A stretch of 64,000 nucleotides of DNA from Chloroflexota bacterium (GTDB lineage: Bacteria > Chloroflexota > Anaerolineae > Anaerolineales > Villigracilaceae): the NCBI GenBank assembly GCA_016223135.1, contig JACRPQ010000004.1:124001-188000 (forward strand), in the 5' to 3' direction. This document shows, in pieces, positions 50,081-57,207 of the stretch. Every line of letters starts with the position of its first letter. The stretch's first letter is position 1. The translations under genes and the position numbers were made by a program. The notes beneath the pieces are model-generated. The model did no database searches. It saw nothing but the letters and a program-made list of their open reading frames with translations, and was not told the DNA's origin.

Positions 50081-52313
50081 GGTCAGGCTGCGAGTGTCGT
50101 TTGCGCGAGAGTGTTTCCAGAATCTTTTCGTGCAGCTCCTGGCTTTGCCGAATCTCGCGCTGCATGCCCTGACGCTGGAAATTGTCGAGCGAATCGTTGA
50201 CAAGCATCAAGGCGCTGTCCAAATCGCCATTCGACTCAAAATAGACGGACGCCAGCCCGAACTGTCCCCGTGCCAGTTCGTCCACCCGTCCAAATTCCTC
50301 GGCAGAGCGGATGCCCTCGCGGAAGAAATGCTCCGCTTCGACGTACTTCTTTTGCATCAGCGCGACGAATCCCAGCCCATTGAGCGCGTAACTAATGTGA
50401 CGGATCGGGTCTTTCCGCGCCGGATCCTGCCACGTCTCCAATGCTTTTTGGTACCACTCCCGGGCTTTTTCCAGGTTTCCCAGTTCGTATTCGAGGTCGC
50501 CGAGACCATATTGGGCAAAGCCGCGGCTGTAAATGCCGTAATCGTCTTTGGGGAATTCCTCGGTGGTCTGAAGCACGTCCATGAGCAGGGTGCGGGAACG
50601 GTCGAAGTTGCCGAGGCGCAGTTCCACGGTCCCGAGTGAACGTTTGGCGGCGGCAATCAGCAGTTTGTCTTCTGTCAGGGTTGTGGCGGAGAGCGCCTCT
50701 TCTGCCCAGCGCAGCGCCCGCAGATAGTCGCCCTGGTAGAAGTAAATCCAACTGATGTTGCGGGCAAAGGTGCTGACGGATTTCCAGTCGGAGAGCAGTT
50801 CTGCGGCTTTGAGGGCGGCATGGGCGAGGGTCAGGCGGTCATACCAGTAGGCGCGCTGCCACAGCACACTGCCAAACTGAAGACCGATTTGGACGAGCGT
50901 GGCGGCAATGTCGCGCGTCCGCTTCGTCAGAGCGCTGGAACTCGTCTTTTTTTGGATGGCTTTGTAGCACCACTGAGCTGCACTCAGGATGTTGTTGCGG
51001 TCGAGCAGGAGTTTTTCGTAACCGCGCCACTCTTTGAAACTGCTCATTTGCGAGACCAGCCGGCTGTAATATTGCGCGGTTCGCCATTCCGCCTGCTGGA
51101 TGAATTTACGGTTGCCTGCAAACTGTGTGCGAATGAAGCGGCGGGTGAGCGGCAGGATGCTGAAATAGTCGCGGTCTGGTTCGTGCTCGGTAAGGGTGAG
51201 CTGCAGCAGGTCGCTGAGAGCGTTTTCGAACTCTTCTTCGTTCTCGATGCCGGAAATTTCCTTGAGCGCCTCGCGCGAGACCGCTTCGGGGTGAAGAGCC
51301 AGGATGAAGAGCAGTTTTTTCTCGTTGCTGTCTTTGAGCAGGTTCCAACTGTGATTGAAGCAGTATTGCAGAATGGGGATGTTCGAGTCGAGGCTCAGCC
51401 TGTCCAGCACCTGCGTGACGGAATATCCCAGCACGGCGATTTGTCCCTGCACCCACAAGAGCGCCAGCGGAAGCCCGCCGGTCAGTTCAATCAATTGCTT
51501 GTTTTGTTTGTCGGTCAGGTGGATGTTCTTCTGACGAGCATCCCACTTCAGCAGGGCGGCGCTTTCCTCCTCCGTCAAGCCTTGCAGGCGGATGATTTGT
51601 CCCTCGGCGACGCGCTCGCGCGAGGTGACGATCACTTTGAGGGTGATGGGCGAGCGGCGCAGGAACTCGAGGATGTCGTGCTGTTCCTTGCGCGAGAGCG
51701 ACTCGAAATTGTCCAAAATGAGAAGCGTCGTGCGGCGGGCGAGCAGGTTGTAGGCGCGGCGGATTTGTTCCGGCAGGGAGAGGTTGCCGATGGTGGGATT
51801 CCCCAATGCGGCGCCAATGGTAATGAGGATGTCCGTCAGCGACTTGGCTTCGGGGATGATCGGCTCGACGCCGTGCAGTGTCAGAACGGATTCCTTCGCC
51901 GAAATCCAGATGACCGACTCGAAGAGTTCCTGCTCCACACAGCGATGGCTGACTTCGATGGCGAGCGCCGATTTCCCCACCCCGCCGATGCCCTCGATGC
52001 CGACGATGAACGTGCGGTTATCGGGCTGGAGGGATTGCAGGATGGTCTTGATTTCCTCCTCCCGCCCCACAAAGTAGGGACGCCGCGGCAGGTTTGCCAG
52101 CAGGGCGCTCTTTTCGCGTTCTTTGCCGGTGGAGGTCAGATGCTCGATTTGCTTGGTGTAACGGGCAATCGCCTCCTTCTCCATCGTCACGCTGTTGATG
52201 AGATGAAGAGGCTGATCTGCGCCATACTTTGCCAGCATTTCCTCGAGTGTGTAGAGGTTCTTCTTGTGGAGTTCAATCAACCGCTCAAGGTGGGTGATTT
52301 CTTCTTTATCCAT
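50073..52313 (-). CDS. STAND-type NB-ARC ATPase with TPR sensor domain
   Basis: A 746-residue signal-transduction ATPase. Residues 1-60 form a small helical domain (IELHKKNLYTLEEMLAKYG) of the kind found as adaptors at the N-terminus of bacterial STAND proteins. The NB-ARC core has Walker A GIGGVGKS (108-115), Walker B TTLLILDN (195-202), sensor VTSRE (229-233) and GGLPLAL (279-285). A winged-helix region follows, then TPR-like helices (about 500-730: WAEEALSATT, LGDLEYELGNLEKAREWYQKAL). Such proteins stay monomeric until a ligand binds the repeats. It lies 14 bases after the small helical gene and overlaps the twin-GGDEF gene, indicating one operon. Confidence 0.9.
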   Translation of the reverse strand: MDKEEITHLERLIELHKKNLYTLEEMLAKYGADQPLHLINSVTMEKEAIARYTKQIEHLTSTGKEREKSALLANLPRRPYFVGREEEIKTILQSLQPDNRTFIVGIEGIGGVGKSALAIEVSHRCVEQELFESVIWISAKESVLTLHGVEPIIPEAKSLTDILITIGAALGNPTIGNLSLPEQIRRAYNLLARRTTLLILDNFESLSRKEQHDILEFLRRSPITLKVIVTSRERVAEGQIIRLQGLTEEESAALLKWDARQKNIHLTDKQNKQLIELTGGLPLALLWVQGQIAVLGYSVTQVLDRLSLDSNIPILQYCFNHSWNLLKDSNEKKLLFILALHPEAVSREALKEISGIENEEEFENALSDLLQLTLTEHEPDRDYFSILPLTRRFIRTQFAGNRKFIQQAEWRTAQYYSRLVSQMSSFKEWRGYEKLLLDRNNILSAAQWCYKAIQKKTSSSALTKRTRDIAATLVQIGLQFGSVLWQRAYWYDRLTLAHAALKAAELLSDWKSVSTFARNISWIYFYQGDYLRALRWAEEALSATTLTEDKLLIAAAKRSLGTVELRLGNFDRSRTLLMDVLQTTEEFPKDDYGIYSRGFAQYGLGDLEYELGNLEKAREWYQKALETWQDPARKDPIRHISYALNGLGFVALMQKKYVEAEHFFREGIRSAEEFGRVDELARGQFGLASVYFESNGDLDSALMLVNDSLDNFQRQGMQREIRQSQELHEKILETLSRKRHSQPDHG

Positions 52314-52327
52314 AGTTCACTTGCTCG

Positions 52328-52777
52328 TTACTGGGTGGCTTGAATGTCCTTTTTATAGACTTTGGACAGCGCGCTTTCCAATTGCTTGATCGTATTCAAC
52401 ATGGCGTTTTCCGCTTCGGTCAGATTGTGAACAATGATGGGAGGAACAAGCGCGCTTCCCCATTTGGCGTATTGCTCTTTGGAAAGATGATAGTTGCGGG
52501 AGTACGTCTCCAGCAAAGCGACCAGATGCCGCACCTCTGCCTCATGGTTTTGCCACAGCAATTCGTCAATTTTGGCGGCGACCAAGTTGTTTTTGACCGC
52601 TTCTGCCTGTTCAGGCGGAAGGGGGAGCGCCTCTGTCTCCGCTTGGGGGACTTGTACTTGGGCTGCGTTGGCTTCCGCTTTTCTGCGCTCCCGCCGCTCT
52701 TCCAGGATGCGGCGTCCCTCGTCGAACACAAAGTCTATCGCTTTCAACAGGATGGGGATTTGGACGGCATCTAACAT
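52328..52777 (-). CDS. Small helical protein opening the STAND operon
   Basis: A 149-residue soluble protein, mostly helical. The first 30 residues (IPILLKAIDFVFDEGRRILEERRERR) are an amphipathic helix, followed by an Ala/Gln/Pro-rich linker and a second helical part (about 70-145). I do not recognise a family. ATG at 52777 follows CGGAGGAAAC. As first gene before the STAND ATPase it could be the effector or adaptor that binds the small N-terminal domain of that protein; this is inference from position. Confidence 0.75.
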   Translation of the reverse strand: MLDAVQIPILLKAIDFVFDEGRRILEERRERRKAEANAAQVQVPQAETEALPLPPEQAEAVKNNLVAAKIDELLWQNHEAEVRHLVALLETYSRNYHLSKEQYAKWGSALVPPIIVHNLTEAENAMLNTIKQLESALSKVYKKDIQATQ

Positions 52778-52883
52778 GTTTCCTCCGTTGCGGATAGTAT
52801 AGCATAGACGGTACCAGCGTACTATCACCTGTCAATTTCGTTAGGGCTGTGCGCCTCACTGCCTTTTGATGAGTGCGCTTGCG

Positions 52884-52911
52884 ATGACAAATTTGGCAGC
52901 AGGCGTATAAT
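52884..52911 (+). promoter_or_regulatory. Promoter of pcm
   Basis: ATGACA at 52884-52889 and TATAAT at 52906-52911, 16-base spacer, 27 bases before the ATG. It lies in the 161-base divergent gap shared with the STAND operon. Confidence 0.6.
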
Positions 52912-52938
52912 TTCAGCAGGCATCCGCAGGAGGGCGGC

Positions 52939-53583
52939 ATGGAACAGAATTTTGTAACAGAGCGCAGGCTCATGGTGGAGCGTCAATTGCGGGGGCGCGG
53001 AATCAGTGACCGGCGTGTGTTGGATGCGTTTGAAGCCGTGCCGCGTCATCTCTTCGTCCCCGAAGAATACCGCCATTTGGCGTATGAAGACGGTCCGCTT
53101 CCCATTGGCTTTGGTCAAACCATCTCCCAGCCGTTCATCGTCGCCTACATGACTCAATTGCTGGATTTGACCGGCAAGGAGCGCGTGCTCGAAGTAGGGA
53201 CCGGCTCCGGCTATCAGGCGGCGATTCTTTCCGCCCTGACGGCTGAAGTGCACACCATCGAATTGATCCCCGCTCTGGCAGAACGCGCCCGCGCGACCCT
53301 CGCCCAAATCGGCGTGACCAATGTTTCCATTCACATCGGCGACGGTTCGCTGGGCTGGGAAGCAGCTGCCCCTTACGATGCCATTCTGGTTACGGCTGCC
53401 GGTCCGCGTGTGCCGCCGCCTCTGCTAAAGCAACTTGCCGATGGCGGGCGCATGGTGCTGCCTGTCGGCGAGCGCGGCGCTCAAGTGCTGGAATTGTGGC
53501 GGCGGGAGGGGGAGCAGTTTTCCCAAGAAACCCTGCTTCCGGTGGCATTTGTCCCACTGCGAGGAAAGGAAGGGTTGAAGTAA
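52939..53583 (+). CDS. pcm: Protein-L-isoaspartate O-methyltransferase
   Basis: A 214-residue SAM-dependent methyltransferase that starts repair of isoaspartyl residues in damaged proteins. Features: MVERQLRGRGISDRRVLDAFEAVPRHLFVP at the N-terminus, the substrate loop IGFGQTISQPFIVAYMTQLL, the SAM motif VLEVGTGSGYQAAIL, and ILVTAAGPRVPPPLLKQL. Length is normal. It has its own promoter and the ATG follows GGAGGGCGG. A long repeat region follows its stop. Confidence 0.96.
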   Translation: MEQNFVTERRLMVERQLRGRGISDRRVLDAFEAVPRHLFVPEEYRHLAYEDGPLPIGFGQTISQPFIVAYMTQLLDLTGKERVLEVGTGSGYQAAILSALTAEVHTIELIPALAERARATLAQIGVTNVSIHIGDGSLGWEAAAPYDAILVTAAGPRVPPPLLKQLADGGRMVLPVGERGAQVLELWRREGEQFSQETLLPVAFVPLRGKEGLK

Positions 53584-53609
53584 CGCTGGCGATCTGACAG
53601 TTTCAAATA

Positions 53610-53762
53610 GGACGCTGAAAAACGCAGATAAACGCAGAAAAAAAACAACTTTCACTCACCTTACGCAGTTCCTTCGTAGGGCGACATTTATGTCGCCCGA
53701 AAACGCGAGATAAATCTCGCGCTACCGCGTAAGATGAGTTAATCAGCGTTCCTCTGCGTCCC
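53610..53762. repeat. Composite inverted repeat with nested palindromes
   Basis: Outer arms GGACGCTGA (53610-53618) and TCAGCG...CTGCGTCC (to about 53762) bracket an inner inverted repeat ACTCACCTTACGC/GCGTAAGATGAGT. At the centre are two perfect hairpins: GGGCGACATTTATGTCGCCC (53679-53698) and CGCGAGATAAATCTCGCG (53704-53721). It fills most of the 303-base gap before the next gene. It is the intact relative of the repeat interrupted by MITE copy 2. Confidence 0.8.
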
Positions 53763-53886
53763 AAAACAAAAGTGCCGGGTGGCTGGAAGTAACGAAACCA
53801 CAACGTTCCAAACAAAACTGCCGGCGAGGAAAGCGGCGGGTTTGCATTCCCTGATTTTTCAGTTTTATGGAATAATACAGCAGGTT

Positions 53887-55170
53887 ATGTATAAAATCAT
53901 CATTCCAGATTCACGGTTAATCGCTCCCTTTAACGAACCTGCGCGCGATTTGCGCATCCAAAACAATCCCCTCTGGCTGCATCAGAGGAATGTCCTTGCG
54001 CCTTACACCACCAAGGAAAAGGAGCTCGAACCCCGCGAACACCTTCCCAACGAACGGGTGGAAATGCTCGTTTATCGCAACAACCTGTTCTTCGACGAGG
54101 AATACATCCACGCGTTCATTTCTGCCGCGCGCAAACGGAAGCGGGCGGTGCGGGCGGCTTTCTCCGCCGAAGACCCGGCATTCAAGGAACATGCCCTGCC
54201 GCTTTCCACCTCGTACACATTGGCAGGTAACTTGTATTTGGCAGATTTGTGGTATTACCCGCAGGGACCGGTAGCGGATGTGGAGCCCCTGGTCATTGAC
54301 CTGGAAGCGCGCGAACTCGGCTATTACCACGTCCCCACCTACATGGCAGACCAAAGCGGCGACCTGACCTTTCAAGTGCCTTTGCGCGCCCTCCTGGCAA
54401 TTGACTCGTGGGTGCATATCTTCATTGCTGATATTGTGTTCGGTCTGTTCTCGCGCGGCGCACGTTTTGAAAAGCGCCTGAGCGAAGACCTGGCATTCAA
54501 ATTGAAGATTCTGAGCAAAGCCCTCTATGAAGGACGGCAGGTGCTCGAATGTTCCGAACTGGTGAAGGTGGGCAAAAACTGCGTGATTGACCCGCGCGCC
54601 GTAATTCATGGACCGACGACCATCGGCGATAACGTGACCATTAACGCCGGCGCGGTCATCGAAAATTGCATCATTGGGAACAACGTCAACATCTCGCAGG
54701 ATGTGCAGTTGATGCTTTCGGTGGTGGGAGATGGGACGTTTCTACCCTTCCGCGCCGCCCTGTTCATGACCACCGTGATGGACAACAGCATGATTGCGCA
54801 AAATACCTGTTTGCAGATGTGCGTCGTTGGGCGCAACACTTTCATTGGCGCCGGCTCCACCTTTACCGACTACAACCTTGTGCCCGCACCCATCCGCGCG
54901 CTGGACGGGAACGGTAACCTGAGTTATGCGAACCGCCCCGTGATTGGGAGCGCCGTGGGACATAACTGCCGCATCGGTTCGGGAATGATTGTCTATCCGG
55001 CGCGCACCATCGAATCCGATGTGGTTTTGGTAGCCTCCAAAGAGCGGCGCGTCATTGACCGTAACATCCGCTATGAAGAGAGTGACCACCATAAGTTCAA
55101 GTATCCCGGGCTGCACAAGCGGCTGTACGACCCCAAGAGCAGAGAAGTGCAGGCGTTGGAATCATGGTAG
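53887..55170 (+). CDS. Left-handed beta-helix (hexapeptide repeat) protein
   Basis: A 427-residue protein. The first half (about 1-215) is a mixed domain I cannot assign. The second half has hexapeptide-repeat rungs from about residue 230: VGKNCVIDPRAVIHGPTTIGDNVTINAGAVIENCIIGNNVNIS, ending near VVLVASKERRVIDRN. Such helices occur in acyltransferases and sugar nucleotidyltransferases, but the usual catalytic His is not obvious and no nucleotide-binding loop stands out. ATG at 53887 has little leader. The following acyl-ACP-reductase-like gene starts three bases after its stop, so the two likely act on the same acyl or lipid substrate. Confidence 0.75.
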   Translation: MYKIIIPDSRLIAPFNEPARDLRIQNNPLWLHQRNVLAPYTTKEKELEPREHLPNERVEMLVYRNNLFFDEEYIHAFISAARKRKRAVRAAFSAEDPAFKEHALPLSTSYTLAGNLYLADLWYYPQGPVADVEPLVIDLEARELGYYHVPTYMADQSGDLTFQVPLRALLAIDSWVHIFIADIVFGLFSRGARFEKRLSEDLAFKLKILSKALYEGRQVLECSELVKVGKNCVIDPRAVIHGPTTIGDNVTINAGAVIENCIIGNNVNISQDVQLMLSVVGDGTFLPFRAALFMTTVMDNSMIAQNTCLQMCVVGRNTFIGAGSTFTDYNLVPAPIRALDGNGNLSYANRPVIGSAVGHNCRIGSGMIVYPARTIESDVVLVASKERRVIDRNIRYEESDHHKFKYPGLHKRLYDPKSREVQALESW

Positions 55171-55173
55171 CGC

Positions 55174-56274
55174 ATGGATACCTTTGCGTTCATCATTCAT
55201 CCCATTGACCCCAAACGGGATGTCAGCCGCAAGTTTCCGCTTTTGGGGCGGTTGCTGAGCGAAAGACAAATTGACTTTTTTTCCACGTTCTTTCCACCGG
55301 TGTACATTTCCGAAATCGAAGGGATACGTTCGGATGCAACCGGCAAGGAAATCAAAGGCTGGTTCATTGCCTGTCCTTACACCCCTCGGCGGATGATGGA
55401 GTTGCCGGAGCAGACGGTTTATCGTAAGATTATCCAGACCGGGCGTCTGGCGGAAAAACTCGGCGCGCAAATCCTTGGGCTGGGAGCGTTTACCTCGGTG
55501 GTGGGAGACGCCGGGCTCACCATTGCCAAAGCCCTGGATGTGCCGGTGACGACCGGCGATTCTTACACCGTCACGGTGGCGGTGGAAGCCGTGCGGGAGG
55601 CGGCGCGGTTGATGGACATTCCGCTGGCAGGCGCCACCGCCGCTGTGGTGGGCGCGACGGGCGCCATCGGTCAGGTGTGCGCCGAGCTGCTGGCAGACGA
55701 TGTGCAGCGTCTCTTTCTGATCGGCCGCAGGCAGGACAAACTTGAGGAACTACGTGACAGGCTGAAGGTCCGCGCGAGAGCCGAATTGGTCGCCAGCACA
55801 CGGATGGAGGTCCTCTCGGAAGCGCAGTTGATTCTGACAGTGACGAGCGCCATCCACGATGTCATCCGCCCGGAACATTTACAGCCCGGCAGTGTAGTGT
55901 GCGATGTCGCCCGCCCCCGTGATGTTTCTGCAATGGTGGCGCGGGTGAGAGATGATATATTAGTGATTGACGGCGGAATGGTGGATGTGCCAGGACCCGT
56001 TGATTTCCATTTTAATTTCGGTTTCCCGCCGGGCAAGGCGTATGCCTGCATGGCGGAGACGATTGCCCTGGCGCTGGAGGGACGTTTCGAGGATTACACG
56101 CTCGGCAAACACATCACCAGGGAACGCGTCGAAGAAATCGGTTCGATTGCCAGGAAACATGGCTTCCGCTTGAGCGGCTTTCGTTCGTTCGAACGCGAAG
56201 TAACACCCGAACAAATTGAAACTGTGAGGCGTAACGCGGCGCAGGCAAGAAAATTGCGCGCGGCGCATACGTAA
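55174..56274 (+). CDS. Long-chain acyl-ACP reductase (AAR)-like protein
   Basis: A 366-residue protein related to cyanobacterial fatty-aldehyde-forming acyl-ACP reductase. Matching blocks, recalled from the cyanobacterial enzyme, are SDATGKEIKGWFI near the start, LGLGAFTSVVG, TTGDSYTVTVAVEAV, the Rossmann motif VVGATGAIGQVCAELL, IDGGMVDVPG and AYACMAETIALALEG. The Cys in the last block corresponds to the catalytic Cys of the cyanobacterial enzyme, and RKHGF lies near the C-terminus as there. It may reduce acyl-ACP or acyl-CoA to aldehyde with NADPH. No aldehyde-deformylating oxygenase is visible nearby, so alkane formation is not implied. Confidence 0.8.
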   Translation: MDTFAFIIHPIDPKRDVSRKFPLLGRLLSERQIDFFSTFFPPVYISEIEGIRSDATGKEIKGWFIACPYTPRRMMELPEQTVYRKIIQTGRLAEKLGAQILGLGAFTSVVGDAGLTIAKALDVPVTTGDSYTVTVAVEAVREAARLMDIPLAGATAAVVGATGAIGQVCAELLADDVQRLFLIGRRQDKLEELRDRLKVRARAELVASTRMEVLSEAQLILTVTSAIHDVIRPEHLQPGSVVCDVARPRDVSAMVARVRDDILVIDGGMVDVPGPVDFHFNFGFPPGKAYACMAETIALALEGRFEDYTLGKHITRERVEEIGSIARKHGFRLSGFRSFEREVTPEQIETVRRNAAQARKLRAAHT

Positions 56275-56289
56275 TTTCGGAGGTTGTGT

Positions 56290-57198
56290 ATGGGAAAATC
56301 ACGATTGTTGGTTGTGGAAGATGACCTCGACATCGGAAACATGCTGAAGATTTACTTCAGCGGGCTGGGTTTCGATGTGGATGTCGCAGTACGCGGTTCG
56401 GATGCGCTGGAGAAAACCAAGCAGGTCCTGCCCCATCTGATCGTGTTGGACATCATGCTGCCCGATATTGACGGCTATGAAGTGTGCCGCAATTTGCGCA
56501 CCAACATGCGCACCAGCCACATTCCGGTCATCTTTCTCACCCAGAAGGATGAGCGCAGCGACAAGCTGCAGGGGTTGGAACTGGGCGCGGACGATTACAT
56601 CACCAAGCCCTTCGACATCGAGGAACTCAAACTGCGCGTGCAGGGCGCCATCCGCCGCGCCGAACGCGAGAGCCTCACCGATCCCCGCTCCGGGCTTCCT
56701 GCGGGGCGTCTCATCGAAGAACAGCTGCGCCGCATCATCCGCGAACAGGACTGGGCGCTGATTGACGCGCGGGTCAACCACTTCGAGCCGTTTAAGGATG
56801 TCTATGGCTTCGTGGCGGGCGACGACGTTCTGCGCTTCACCGCCATGCTCATCGGCGAAGTGGTGGACGAACTTGGCACCGCCTCCGATTTCATCGGTCA
56901 CGCCGGCGGCGATAACTTCATCATCATCACCAAAGCCGAAAAAGCCGCCGCCATCCGCGAGCGCCTCAAAGCGCGCTTCAACGAAGAAGTGCAGACGCAC
57001 TACAACTTCATGGACCGTCAGCAGGGCTTCATCACAGCGCCCGCTGCCGACGGGACGACCACCAAAGTGCCGTTCATGACCCTGTCGGTGGGGGTGGTCT
57101 CGCCTTTGGAACATTCCTTTGCTGATATTCGTGAAATCACCGAACTCGCGGCGGAAGCCCGCCGTCAGGATACCCCGCCGGCAGGGAAAACAGGCTGA
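56290..57198 (+). CDS. Response regulator with degenerate GGDEF-like output domain
   Basis: A 302-residue protein. The receiver domain is canonical (VVEDDLDIGN, VLDIMLPDIDGYEV with the phosphoacceptor Asp, YITKPFD with Lys). The output domain follows the GGDEF plan (DPRSGLPAGRLIEE, FKDVYGFVAGDDVLRF), but GGDEF reads GGDNF and the first metal Asp is replaced in DARVNHFEPF. It is probably not an active cyclase and may act as a binding or docking module. ATG at 56290 follows GGAGG. The giant kinase starts ten bases after its stop, so they are likely a cognate pair. Confidence 0.85.
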   Translation: MGKSRLLVVEDDLDIGNMLKIYFSGLGFDVDVAVRGSDALEKTKQVLPHLIVLDIMLPDIDGYEVCRNLRTNMRTSHIPVIFLTQKDERSDKLQGLELGADDYITKPFDIEELKLRVQGAIRRAERESLTDPRSGLPAGRLIEEQLRRIIREQDWALIDARVNHFEPFKDVYGFVAGDDVLRFTAMLIGEVVDELGTASDFIGHAGGDNFIIITKAEKAAAIRERLKARFNEEVQTHYNFMDRQQGFITAPAADGTTTKVPFMTLSVGVVSPLEHSFADIREITELAAEARRQDTPPAGKTG

Positions 57199-57207
57199 TA
57201 GAAGAGG

